DNA of 18,372 bases from CBDUUP01 sp965370435. GTDB taxonomy: Bacteria > Chloroflexota > Anaerolineae > Anaerolineales > UBA11579. Made by a program: the position numbers and the translations under genes. Each line of letters begins with the position of its first letter. The first letter of the stretch is position 1. The DNA lies in the NCBI GenBank assembly GCA_965370435.1, contig CBDUUP010000039.1, forward strand, positions 1-18,372, in the 5' to 3' direction. Shown one piece after another: positions 1 to 8,700 of this stretch. The notes beneath the pieces were generated by a model. It was given only the letters and a program-made list of their open reading frames with translations. It made no database searches and had not been told where the DNA came from.

Positions 1-2171
1 AGCCCGCCCACCTCTTTCACTTTCTCCATATATTCAAAATACTTCAAGAAATATTTGATTTCCGAACTGTAGATCCCGTATTGGTCGGGGGTCAAAGCCA
101 GGATGGCCTGGCGGCGTTCATCCAGGCTCATATTGTAGGGGTTTTCCTGCCCGGCCCGGCGCAGGATGCGGTTCACCGCCGAGAGCACTTCCTCGGCCAT
201 ATCCCCGCCCAGCTTGATGTCCACCCCGCGCCCGGCCATATTAGTGGCGATAGTGACCGCCCCAAAAGCCCCCGCCCCGGCGATGATCTGGCTCTCCTCG
301 GTGTGGCGGCGGGCGTTGAGCACTTGTTGAGGGACGCCCCCCTTGAGAGCCTTCACCAGCCGTTCTTGGTGTTCGGCGGCCAGCCCCAGGAGGGATAACA
401 ATCGAGTGACGTTCTCCTCGCTCTCCGGGTTCAGCGACATGCCCAGGTCCCGCGATAAATTGCGCAGCTCCGGCGTGCGGATCTTCTCAAGCGGGGCGTT
501 CAACGGGGCCAGTTCCGGGATGATCCGCACCTCGCCCACCTGGTCGTTCTGCTCCATCCACAGGTCCCGGATCAACAGGATTTGGGCTAGCTTGCGCACC
601 GACTCGGCCTTCAATCGGCTGGAGAGCACCTCGGAATTCTCCACCGAGGTGGTCCCCACCAACTGCGGCCGTCCGATGACGTGGTAGACCAGGATCTCCT
701 GGACGATGGCCCGCAGCTTGGCCTCCACCGTGCGGTAGATCATATCGGGGTAATCTTTGCGCTTCCACAAAGCGGGGAGTTGGGAGGGGTCTTCCTTTTG
801 GGCGTAATAGGTGTACTTGTAGCCGTATTCGTCTTTTCCTTCCAGGATGTCCAGGGTTGAATCCGGCTTCATGGCCTGGTAATCCAGCCGCGGAGGGATA
901 GCCAGCACCTCCAGGCTGTAGATGTTGTCGAATTCCTCCGCCTCGGTGAGCGCTGTGCCCGTCATCCCGGCCAGCTTATCGTACATGCGGAAGTAGTTCT
1001 GGATGGTGACGGTGGCGTAGGTGACGTTCTCCGGCTCAATGCGGACGCCTTCTTTGGCCTCCACCGCCTGGTGCAATCCATCCGACCAGCGGCGGCCCGG
1101 CATCAAGCGTCCGGTATGCACGTCCACGATAACGACTTTCCCGCCCTGCACCAGATAATCCTTGTTCCGCCGGAAGAGGAATTGGGCGCGCAGGGCCTGT
1201 TCCAGGTGTCCCATCAGGCGGGCCTGTTCGGGGGTGATGTCTTCCGGGCGTTCCGGGTCCCGCAGCGTCTGGCCGATGAGCTGTTCTACGTGGGTCTCGC
1301 CAATCTCGGTCATGGTGACGGTGCGGTCTTTCTCGCTGACCTCGAAATCCTCGGGCCGCATCTTCCTGACCACCTGCGCCATCTGCGAGTAGGTCCCCGT
1401 GTCATCGTGGGATGGCCCCGAAATGATGAGCGGAGTCCGGGCCTCGTCAATGAGTACGTTGTCCACCTCGTCAATGATGGCGTAGTGGTGGCCTCTCTGG
1501 GACCGCTCCTCCAGGCTCATCTTCATGTTATCCCGCAGGTAATCGAATCCGAACTCGTTGTTGGTCCCGTAGGTGATGTCGGCCTCGTAAGCCAGACGGC
1601 GGTCCACCATCACCAGTTGGTGCAGGTCTTCCTGGCTGGAGGATTTCTCCAGGTCCACCAGGAAGGCTTTCTTGCCGTTCTCCGTGCGGGCCGCCATTTG
1701 CAGCACCCCCACCGACAGCCCCAGCATATTGAAGATGGGGGCCATCCAGCGGGCGTCACGCCGGGCCAGATAATCGTTGACCGTGATCAAGTGCGTCCCC
1801 TCGCCGCTCAAACCGTTGAGGTAGAGCGGCAGGGTGGAAAGCAGGGTCTTGCCCTCCCCGGTGCGCATCTCGGCGATGCGTCCCAGGTGCAGGACGATCC
1901 CCCCGATGACCTGCACGTCATAATGCCGCTGCCCGATGGTTCGCTTGCTGACCTCCCGCACTACCGCGTAAGCCTCCACCATGATGTCGTCCCGCGTCTC
2001 GCCGTCTTTCAGGCGGGAGCGGAACTCATCGGTCTTGGCGCGCAGTTCCTCGTCGCTGAGGGCCTCGAACTGCTCTTCGAGGTCGTTGACCCCCTCGGCG
2101 ATCTCCGCCAGCCTCTCTATTTCGCGTGCATTGGGATCCCCCCCGATCATTTTAACCAGATTCTTTAGCAT
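1..2171 (-). CDS. secA: Preprotein translocase ATPase SecA (5' part, runs off the window)
   Basis: SecA is the cytoplasmic ATPase that pushes preproteins through SecYEG. Translating leftward from the ATG at 2171 gives an uninterrupted frame of 723 codons to the window edge; the C-terminal part is missing. Visible landmarks are the Walker A motif MRTGEGKT (residues 102-109), the DEVD box (234-237) followed by LIDEARTPLIISG, the preprotein-binding region, MTGTA (403-407) and, near the edge, VTIATNMAGRGVDIKLGG of the second motor domain. Compared with the usual SecA pattern there are two insertions: about 35 residues near 428-470, and about 85 residues between the TTSVENSEVLSSRLK segment and VLNAR. 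The start is supported by an AAAGGA ribosome site and an extended -10 box just upstream. The identity is firm. Confidence 0.97.
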   Translation of the reverse strand, partial: MLKNLVKMIGGDPNAREIERLAEIAEGVNDLEEQFEALSDEELRAKTDEFRSRLKDGETRDDIMVEAYAVVREVSKRTIGQRHYDVQVIGGIVLHLGRIAEMRTGEGKTLLSTLPLYLNGLSGEGTHLITVNDYLARRDARWMAPIFNMLGLSVGVLQMAARTENGKKAFLVDLEKSSSQEDLHQLVMVDRRLAYEADITYGTNNEFGFDYLRDNMKMSLEERSQRGHHYAIIDEVDNVLIDEARTPLIISGPSHDDTGTYSQMAQVVRKMRPEDFEVSEKDRTVTMTEIGETHVEQLIGQTLRDPERPEDITPEQARLMGHLEQALRAQFLFRRNKDYLVQGGKVVIVDVHTGRLMPGRRWSDGLHQAVEAKEGVRIEPENVTYATVTIQNYFRMYDKLAGMTGTALTEAEEFDNIYSLEVLAIPPRLDYQAMKPDSTLDILEGKDEYGYKYTYYAQKEDPSQLPALWKRKDYPDMIYRTVEAKLRAIVQEILVYHVIGRPQLVGTTSVENSEVLSSRLKAESVRKLAQILLIRDLWMEQNDQVGEVRIIPELAPLNAPLEKIRTPELRNLSRDLGMSLNPESEENVTRLLSLLGLAAEHQERLVKALKGGVPQQVLNARRHTEESQIIAGAGAFGAVTIATNMAGRGVDIKLGGDMAEEVLSAVNRILRRAGQENPYNMSLDERRQAILALTPDQYGIYSSEIKYFLKYFEYMEKVKEVGG

Positions 2172-2189
2172 ATGTTTTCCTTTCGCAGG

Positions 2190-2198
2190 ATTATAGCA
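2190..2198 (-). promoter_or_regulatory. secA extended -10 promoter
   Basis: On the minus strand the sequence reads TGC-TATAAT, an extended -10 element whose -10 hexamer matches the sigma-70 consensus. It lies about 19 nt upstream of the secA ATG, which predicts a very short leader that still carries the AAAGGA ribosome site. No good -35 box is visible, as is normal for extended -10 promoters. Confidence 0.55.
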
Positions 2199-2406
2199 TA
2201 TCGGTATTAGAGGTAGGTTAACGGGGGAGAGTTTGTTCTGAGATTGCCGCAGGAATGATGGATGACGGTTTCAGATTAATGAGTTTAGACAGTAGATCAG
2301 CCGCTGGGCATTCCATAGATAAGGTGATTTAGGTGACAAGGAAATCAACTAGGCGCGCGCCCCTCCACCCTGGATGGACTATCGCCGTCATATCTCTATT
2401 TGATTG

Positions 2407-3768
2407 TCAATTTGAGGTCAGTTCCTGGAATAATGCTTTTCCGAAAGTTTCGGGGTCCTCTCCAAACCTATCCCGAAGAATCGTCATAACCGTTTCTTTC
2501 ATTTCATCGAGGATAGTCTCTGGAATTTTAAGTATAGAAGTGCCTAGCATCTTTAGTTTCCCTGGCCCTTCGATGTTAACGATGTCTAGCCTGATACTAC
2601 CGACCACGACCAAGAGCAACATATCAAAGATCGCCTCAACATATTCCATATTGAAACGGAAAGGCATTTCAAGCGGATCGTCAGGCCGATCCATTAATAG
2701 AATCGGTAATTTAATTACCGAGCCAGATATCTCCAACCCACCTAGCCCGCAATTGTCAGGCAAATTTCCAACCCAGGAATCGAGCGCCGCGAAGAAATGA
2801 GGGATGGGTCCCACAGACTGGCGCAGCAACCGGCCGTCAATCTGAAAGACGTATTCATGCAGCCGGGATGGAATGGATTGGCGTCCATTGATCTTGTCCG
2901 GTAGGGCGTCTGCGCCTATCTCGGTGATAGATAATAACTTACGTTTTTGGGCCACACAACGTTCCATGAGAACGCGTTCAGCGTCAGCAGGAACCAAAAG
3001 TGACATCTCCGCGCCGGAAAGGGCCATAACCGCCTCGCCAACTTTTCTGCGCGCTTGTTCTATACGCGGTAACAGGACATCCGACACAGATTGGTCAAAC
3101 GACAAATGACGGATTGTATCCGTGGTGACCATAAAGCGAGCGATTCGCAGCAAGTCTGGGCGTTTAAACATACGTGGGTGGTATAAAGCCAGGTTTTGTT
3201 CAATGAATTCTTGAATTCTGGAAGAACTTAACACCTTTCGGATTGCATCTCCAACGACGCCATCTGGGGGATCCTTTATCAAACTCAGGTCTATATCTGA
3301 GGGGTCTAATCTAGCAGTGGCGATGATTTCGTCTTTCAAGTCATCCGCCATCAACAACCAATGGGATGATAGTTCAGCGCGCAGTTCTGTAATTTCGCCT
3401 GGGCTTCGCATTCGACAATGTATATAAAAGTCTAGGAGTTCCAGATAGATCTCGCTAGCGTCCCAGTAATTATCGAAAGGCAGATCGTTTCTTCGATATA
3501 ACTCACATACAGGCAGGACAACCTCTTCAAGGATCGTAGTCTGTTCAATTGACCGGTCAAAGAAGAAAGAACCTGCCAGATGCTCGGCAATCCAATCGGA
3601 TGAATAAGTATCCATGTAACGAGAACAGATCAGGGCGATCAAGGTTGCTTGGGGCACTTTCGGTTCGTTGGGCAGCGGATTAAATTCTTTGAGTAGTTTC
3701 TGAGTTGCTTCAGGCAACAACTCCACCATTTCGGTTGCCTTTCGAACGTACCAATCGTATCGTGTCAT
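2407..3768 (-). CDS. Unknown 453-aa protein, partner of the HNH nuclease
   Basis: I do not recognise this family. The protein appears soluble, with no signal peptide and no convincing membrane segment. The first half (about 1-240) looks alpha-helical, with many charged helices and conserved-looking Trp/Tyr positions. The C-terminal third is beta-rich, with alternating hydrophobic stretches such as LEISGSVIKLPILLMD and MLLLVVVGSIRLDIVNIEG. The ATG at 3768 follows a strong GAGGAGG ribosome site. It lies 38 nt downstream of the HNH nuclease gene on the same strand, so the two are probably co-transcribed. Both are AT-richer than secA and dnaE, which suggests they arrived together. A regulator, immunity or sensor role for the nuclease is possible, but nothing in the sequence proves it. 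Confidence 0.75.
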   Translation of the reverse strand: MTRYDWYVRKATEMVELLPEATQKLLKEFNPLPNEPKVPQATLIALICSRYMDTYSSDWIAEHLAGSFFFDRSIEQTTILEEVVLPVCELYRRNDLPFDNYWDASEIYLELLDFYIHCRMRSPGEITELRAELSSHWLLMADDLKDEIIATARLDPSDIDLSLIKDPPDGVVGDAIRKVLSSSRIQEFIEQNLALYHPRMFKRPDLLRIARFMVTTDTIRHLSFDQSVSDVLLPRIEQARRKVGEAVMALSGAEMSLLVPADAERVLMERCVAQKRKLLSITEIGADALPDKINGRQSIPSRLHEYVFQIDGRLLRQSVGPIPHFFAALDSWVGNLPDNCGLGGLEISGSVIKLPILLMDRPDDPLEMPFRFNMEYVEAIFDMLLLVVVGSIRLDIVNIEGPGKLKMLGTSILKIPETILDEMKETVMTILRDRFGEDPETFGKALFQELTSN

Positions 3769-3790
3769 GACTAATCCTCCTCATAGTATC

Positions 3791-3809
3791 TGACGAGCTT
3801 ATCTCGTCA
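3791..3809. repeat. Intercistronic inverted repeat in the HNH module
   Basis: A perfect 7-bp inverted repeat, TGACGAG-CTTAT-CTCGTCA, covers the stop codon of the HNH gene and the start of the 38-nt gap before its partner. No U-run follows it on the minus strand, so it is not a standard terminator. It could be an RNA-processing or attenuating hairpin that sets the ratio of the two proteins, or an operator; this is inference. Confidence 0.5.
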
Positions 3810-4721
3810 GGTTTCAAATCTCAATAAGCGGCCGAGTAGATTATTGGGTTCAGGAATGCCTAGAAGCAGAGGGGTGGCAAAAACTAATCCTTCATTTGCA
3901 TCTATGCTCTTGATCGTGCCCAAACCAGAGAAAACATTACTTCCTCCCTGAGGGCAGAATTCCGCGTGTGCGGTTGACGTTGTGATCCAGCGGGGATCAA
4001 TCACCATGGCGAGCTTCCAGCCATCGAATTGTATGTAGATGTGCGGGTCCCGGCTGAGATCACCTGTGAAAATCCGGTTCGCTTGCTTATTACCAATGGA
4101 TTGGCTAACGTTTTTAGTGCGAAAACGTTCTTTAAAGTGACAGGTTAAACCAATATATTTGTCATCTGGTTCCCTGAGGTCTGAAAGAGGCCGTGCCTGT
4201 GGTTGGATTCTTATCAATAGATCCTCAAAGGCGAGCATCACCCCGGCCAATTCCATGCCCAAGGAACTCAGGTATTGTACTTCTGGTAGGGAGGATAAAT
4301 CCAACCCATAACCATATCTAGCCGCCAGGAGCCCGAGGCGCGGAATATTCAAATAACAGATATGAGAGATATTGAAGTCCCACGGCTCAGAATTACTCAA
4401 CTCTTTCTCCACCCACTTCTCGTGCTGATCCTTCAAATCTAATAAATCCTCGATCGGATAGATTGACGGTTGGTCGTCAATCATCTTATGGTCGTTCTTG
4501 CATAGCAATATCAGATTCTCATAACGATCTCGTTCTTGAGAGTTGAGAGGAGACCTTCCACGGGGGCCTTCCTCGCTGCGTGCGATAATGTGGCAGATAT
4601 CCCCAACCAGAGCTGGATCATCGTTGGGTCCAGCTTTAATGACCAGTTCTATTTTGCAAATTGCGCATCGCCCCGCAGAACGTGCCCACAAGATTTTATT
4701 CGTTTTCAATGAAATTGTCAT
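3807..4721 (-). CDS. HNH endonuclease-domain protein with unknown C-terminal domain
   Basis: The N-terminal ~105 residues form an HNH (beta-beta-alpha-metal) nuclease domain. A zinc-knuckle pair CAIC lies at Cys19/Cys22, the catalytic-type DICHI carries His44, GPRG follows at 52-55, and ENLILLC-x3-H has Asn69, Cys74 and His78, ending with IDDQP. This arrangement resembles the HNH domains of several anti-phage effectors, including CBASS Cap5. The remaining ~190 residues match nothing I can name: they begin helical and end in a beta-rich segment around DGWKLAMVIDPRW, and I see no obvious SAVED-domain signature. The start is ATG 4721 with AAAGG about 9 nt upstream; a TATAAT lies near 4795-4800. 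It is the first gene of a two-gene, AT-richer module. Nuclease assignment is firm; a defence role is inferred. Confidence 0.87.
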   Translation of the reverse strand: MTISLKTNKILWARSAGRCAICKIELVIKAGPNDDPALVGDICHIIARSEEGPRGRSPLNSQERDRYENLILLCKNDHKMIDDQPSIYPIEDLLDLKDQHEKWVEKELSNSEPWDFNISHICYLNIPRLGLLAARYGYGLDLSSLPEVQYLSSLGMELAGVMLAFEDLLIRIQPQARPLSDLREPDDKYIGLTCHFKERFRTKNVSQSIGNKQANRIFTGDLSRDPHIYIQFDGWKLAMVIDPRWITTSTAHAEFCPQGGSNVFSGLGTIKSIDANEGLVFATPLLLGIPEPNNLLGRLLRFET

Positions 4722-4899
4722 TGCAAAACCTTTGCTGAAAATTATATTTAGGCTTGCTTGAATGAAATCCGTTCGATGTCACGCCTCTTGCATTATTATA
4801 CAATATATTCTCAGAAAAAACTAATTCTGCATAGGTATTCATTAGCTACGATTCGCTGCGCCATCCTCTTGAACCTGACCAGCGAAGATGCTCATATAA

Positions 4900-5061
4900 A
4901 GGGCAACCATTGCTGGTCTGAGGGTTGATCTCCTCATCGAGATTGACTTCGGCCAGGGAACCGTCGGCCAAGTCCACCTGGGCATGGCCCAGCACGACCT
5001 CCACCACATTCGAGAAACCGAATCCCTGATCGCCGTTATCCAGAAAGACCGACCCGCATGA
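4900..5061 (+). pseudogene. Truncated 3' remnant of a gene, possibly DinB/YfiT-like
   Basis: After an in-frame TAA at 4897 the plus strand has an open frame of 54 codons ending at TGA 5059-5061. It has the strongly GC-biased third positions of the housekeeping genes here, but no start codon or ribosome site at a sensible place. The encoded tail includes MAQHDLHHIRE, resembling the last helix of DinB/YfiT-type four-helix proteins, where a metal-binding His sits in an HDLHH-like context. The 5' part is missing, and AT-rich sequence belonging to the HNH module begins just upstream. I read it as a gene decapitated at the edge of that island. The family call is tentative. Confidence 0.4.
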
Positions 5062-5067
5062 TATACT
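5059..5067 (+). promoter_or_regulatory. Extended -10 promoter giving a leaderless transcript
   Basis: TGA-TATACT is an extended -10 element ending at 5067. Transcription would start about 7 nt downstream, at or next to the ATG at 5075. No Shine-Dalgarno sequence precedes that ATG, which fits leaderless translation. No clear -35 box is seen. Confidence 0.5.
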
Positions 5068-5074
5068 GCACCCA

Positions 5075-5452
5075 ATGAAACCCCCACCCCCCGCCCCCCG
5101 CATCGCCAGCCACTCCTGGGGAACCCTCCAGGTTGAAGGCCAAGCGACTCCCCATAAGGACGCCAAACTCTTCCCCGGCGGCTCCCGCGAATGGGACTGG
5201 AACGAGACCGGCACCCGCCACACCCCCGGCATCCAACCCGCCGACATCCAAGAACTGCTCGACCACGGCGCCGCCGTCCTGGTCCTCTCCCAGGGCGTCA
5301 ACGGCCGCCTCCAGGTCTCCCCCCAAACCCTCCAACTGCTCGAAGAGCAAAACATCCCCGTCCACATCCTCAAGACTCCCGAAGCTGTCAATCTCTACAA
5401 CCAATTGATAGATGAAGAGCCAGTAGGCGCGCTTATACATTCAACTTGTTGA
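5075..5452 (+). CDS. Mth938-like domain protein (DUF498 family)
   Basis: This 125-residue protein matches the Mth938/DUF498 pattern throughout: HSWGTLQVEG near the start, the PGGSREWDWNETGTRHTPGI block (about 34-53), PADIQELLDHGA, VLVLSQGVNGRLQV, then the C-terminal AVNLYNQLIDEEPVGALIHSTC. The family is a small alpha/beta fold related to the mitochondrial complex I assembly factor NDUFAF3; its bacterial function is not established. The length is normal for a single-domain member. The ATG at 5075 has no ribosome site but sits at the expected transcription start of an extended -10 promoter. It lies alone between an island remnant and dnaE. The opposite strand has long open frames here, but they lack family signatures. 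Confidence 0.9.
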   Translation: MKPPPPAPRIASHSWGTLQVEGQATPHKDAKLFPGGSREWDWNETGTRHTPGIQPADIQELLDHGAAVLVLSQGVNGRLQVSPQTLQLLEEQNIPVHILKTPEAVNLYNQLIDEEPVGALIHSTC

Positions 5453-5788
5453 AACAGTAGATAGTGGACAGTCGTCAGTAGACAGTGGGAAGCGAACGGT
5501 GAGCAGAGGATAGAGGGCAATAAATAGAAACCAACCCCAATCCCCAGATTGCCTAATCCCTTGTTTCCCTGTTTTCCCCTAACTTCTCCCTAACCTTAAA
5601 AAATCCAATATTTTAAGCTAATACCGCTTGCATCTTTTCCCCCTCATGCTATAATCCCACCTAGAACATAAAAGCCATAATCCGTGTTTACCTGTTTCTT
5701 TGTATACCTGTATACCCGTTTTCCAATACATCAAGCGTCCTATCCTAATTACTAATTACCTAATCACTAATCACCTAGCCTCCCCCCC
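5453..5788. other. Gene-free stretch before dnaE with degenerate short repeats
   Basis: No gene is visible. Right after the Mth938-like gene, AGTAGAYAGTGG occurs twice with a short gap (about 5458-5491). Just before dnaE there is a decayed run built from TAATTACTAATTACC-like units (about 5745-5778). The stretch also holds the likely dnaE promoter. The repeats look like eroded simple-sequence DNA, and I see no coding or structural RNA signal. Confidence 0.6.
5628..5655 (+). promoter_or_regulatory. Probable dnaE promoter
   Basis: TTGCAT and TATAAT are separated by 16 nt, a close sigma-70-type match. The site lies about 130 nt upstream of the dnaE start. The leader passes through the simple-repeat DNA described for this gap. 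Confidence 0.6.
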
Positions 5789-8700
5789 ATGTCCTTCGTC
5801 CACCTCCACGTCCATTCCGAATACTCGCTCCTGGACGGCTTCAGCAACGTCAAGAAGCTGGTCAAGCGCGCCAAGGAACTGGACATGCCCGCCGTGGCTC
5901 TCACCGACCACGGGGCCATGTTCGGGGTGATCGAATTCTTCAATGCCGCCGTCAAGGAGGATATCAAGCCCATCATCGGAATTGAGGCTTACCTGGCCGC
6001 GGGCAGCATGCAGGAACGCAACGCCCAGAAAGACAAACGCTCCACCCATTTGCTGCTGCTGGCCGAAAACCAGACCGGCTACCAGAACCTCCTCAAACTC
6101 GCCAGCGCCGCCCAACTGGAAGGCTTTTACTACTACCCCCGCATTGACCTTGAGTTCCTCGCCGCCCATTCGGAAGGCTTGATCTGCACCTCCGGGTGCA
6201 TGTCGGCGGAGGTGCCCCGCGCCATTCTCCAGGGGGATATGGAAGGAGCCGCTCGGAAGCTGGAGCAGTACTTCGATATCTTTGGGCCGGATCGTTTCTT
6301 CCTTGAACTTCAAGACCACCAGATCCCCGAAATGCCCGCCCTCAACCGTTCCCTGATGGACCTGGGCGCCCGCTACCAGGCCAAATTCGTCGCCACCAAC
6401 GACGTTCACTACGTAGACAAAAGCGACGCCCGCCTCCAAGACATCCTCCTCGCCGTCCAGACCGGATGCGTCCTCTCCGACCCCAAACGCATGCGCATGC
6501 CCGGCGAAACCTTTTACCTGCGCCCCCCGGCTGAGATGGCCCAACTCTTCGCCGAAGTTCCCGAAGCCATAAACAACACCCTATTGATCGCCGAACGCTG
6601 CGAAGTGGACCTCAGCCCCACCGGGTACCATTTGCCCGATTTCGAAGTCCCCCCCGGACATACGCCCCAGACCTACCTGCGCGAACTGTGTGAAGAGGGG
6701 ATGCGCCGCCAGTGCGGCAGCCGCGCCGACGACCTGGTCTACCAGGAGCGTCTGGAAGACGAACTCAACATCATCCACCAGATGGGCTTCGACGCTTACT
6801 TTTTGATCGTCTGGGACCTCTGCCAATACGCCCGCCGGGAAGATATCTGGTACAACGCCCGCGGCTCCGCGGCGGGTTCTATCGTTGCTTACGCCCTCGA
6901 CATCACCATTGTAGACCCCATTGAACACGGCTTGATCTTCGAACGCTTCCTCAACCCCGACCGAATATCCATGCCCGATATTGACCTGGACTTCCGCGAC
7001 GATATGCGCTACCTGATGATCGAGTACTGCACCAACAAATATGGGGAAGATAAGGTCGCCGCCATCATCACCTTCGGCAAGATGAAAGCCCGCGCCGCGG
7101 TCCGTGACGTGGCCCGGGTGATGGACATCCCGCTGAACGAGGTGGACAAGGTCGCCAAGATGATCCCCAACGTCCCCGGCAAACCGGTCTCCATTGCTGA
7201 CGCTTTGGAAAGTGTCACCGAATTCCGGGAAGTCTACCAATCTACTCCCTATATCCGGGAGTTAATTGAAACTGCCCAGGGGATGGAAGGCACCATCCGC
7301 AACGCCGGCACCCATGCCGCCGGGATAGTGATCTCCGACAAACCCATCGTCGAATATATGCCCCTCCACCGGCCCACCAGCGGATCGGAAGAGTCCCCCG
7401 TCAAGTCGGTCACCCAGTTCGAGATGTCCACCATTGATGACCTGGGCATGCTCAAGGTGGATTTCCTGGGTCTGGCGACTCTTACCGTGATGGCCCGGGC
7501 CTGCGGGATGATCCACCAACGCCACAGCAAGGACTACAACCTCAGCAATATTCCCCTGGATGACCCGGCCTCTTTTGAACTTCTGGGCCGAGGCGAGACC
7601 GCCGGTGTCTTCCAGGTGGAAAGCGCCGGGATGCGCCGTTATCTGACCCAGATGAAACCCCAGAATCTGGATAACGTGATCGCCATGGTGGCCCTCTACC
7701 GCCCCGGCCCGATTGAATTCATTCCCAATTACATTAACCGCATGCACGGCCTCGAAGAAGTCACTTACCGCCACGAAATGCTGGAGCCTATCCTCAAGGA
7801 AACCTATGGCATCCACGTGTACCAGGAACAGATCATGTACACCGCCATGCACATGGGCAGCTACACCGCCTCCGAAGCCGATTTCTTGCGGAAGATCGTC
7901 TCTAAAAAAATAGCCGAGAAATTGCCCCAACAACGCAAGCAGTTCGTCAGCGGCGCGATTGGTAACGGCATCTCCGAACAAACTGCCCACCTGATTTTTG
8001 ACGACTGGGAGGAGTTTGCCCGATACGGTTTCAACAAAGCCCACGCAACCGACTACGGCGTCATCGCCGTCCAGACCGCCTACCTCAAGGCCAACTACCC
8101 GGTCGAATATATGACCGCCCAGCTTTCGGTGATCCAGCACGACACCGACCGGGTGGCCCGCTACGTAGCCGATTGCCGCCGCATGGGCATTGACGTCCTC
8201 CCTCCCGACGTGCAGGCCAGCCAGTGGGATTTCTCCATCGAAGACCGGGAAGACGGCGACTCTTGTATCCGTTTTGGCCTGGGAGCCATCAAGCACGTTG
8301 GGCATGGTTCCGTGGAGGAAATTAATAGAGCTAGAGATGAAGGCCCCTTCAAAGACCTTAACGACTTCATCTACCGGGTAGACCTGCGCTTGGTGGGGAA
8401 GCGCCCTCTGGAGTGCATGATCCAGGTCGGCGCATTGGATGGTTTTGGCTCCCGTCCCGCATTGTACGCCTCCCTCGAACAGATCGTCTCCATCAGCGCC
8501 TCCCACTTCCGGGCTGTTGAAGCCGGGCAGATGTCCTTCTTCGGTTCCGGCAGCCAAATGGAGCAGAAGATCGTCCTGCCCGATATTGGAGGCAGCGTAG
8601 GCAAACGGGAGCAGCTCAACTGGGAGCGTGAACTCATCGGCCTCTACGTTTCCGATCATCCCCTCAACCCGGTGATGGACCAGATAAACCAGGCCGTCAC

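Noticed and set aside
1071..2168. 365-codon plus-strand open frame over secA
   Set aside because: It is antisense to the unmistakable SecA motor motifs and shows no recognisable domain.
3807..4721. HNH protein as a canonical CBASS Cap5 effector
   Set aside because: The nuclease domain is similar, but no SAVED-domain signature is recognised and no CD-NTase gene lies beside it.
4846..5440. Overlapping minus-strand open frames opposite the Mth938-like gene
   Set aside because: The plus strand carries a full Mth938 family pattern. The minus frames are Gly/Val/Ser-rich shadows.
5453..5788. Short repeats before dnaE as a mobile element or attachment site
   Set aside because: Units are degenerate and tandem, with no terminal inverted repeats, transposase or target duplication. 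They look like eroded simple sequence.
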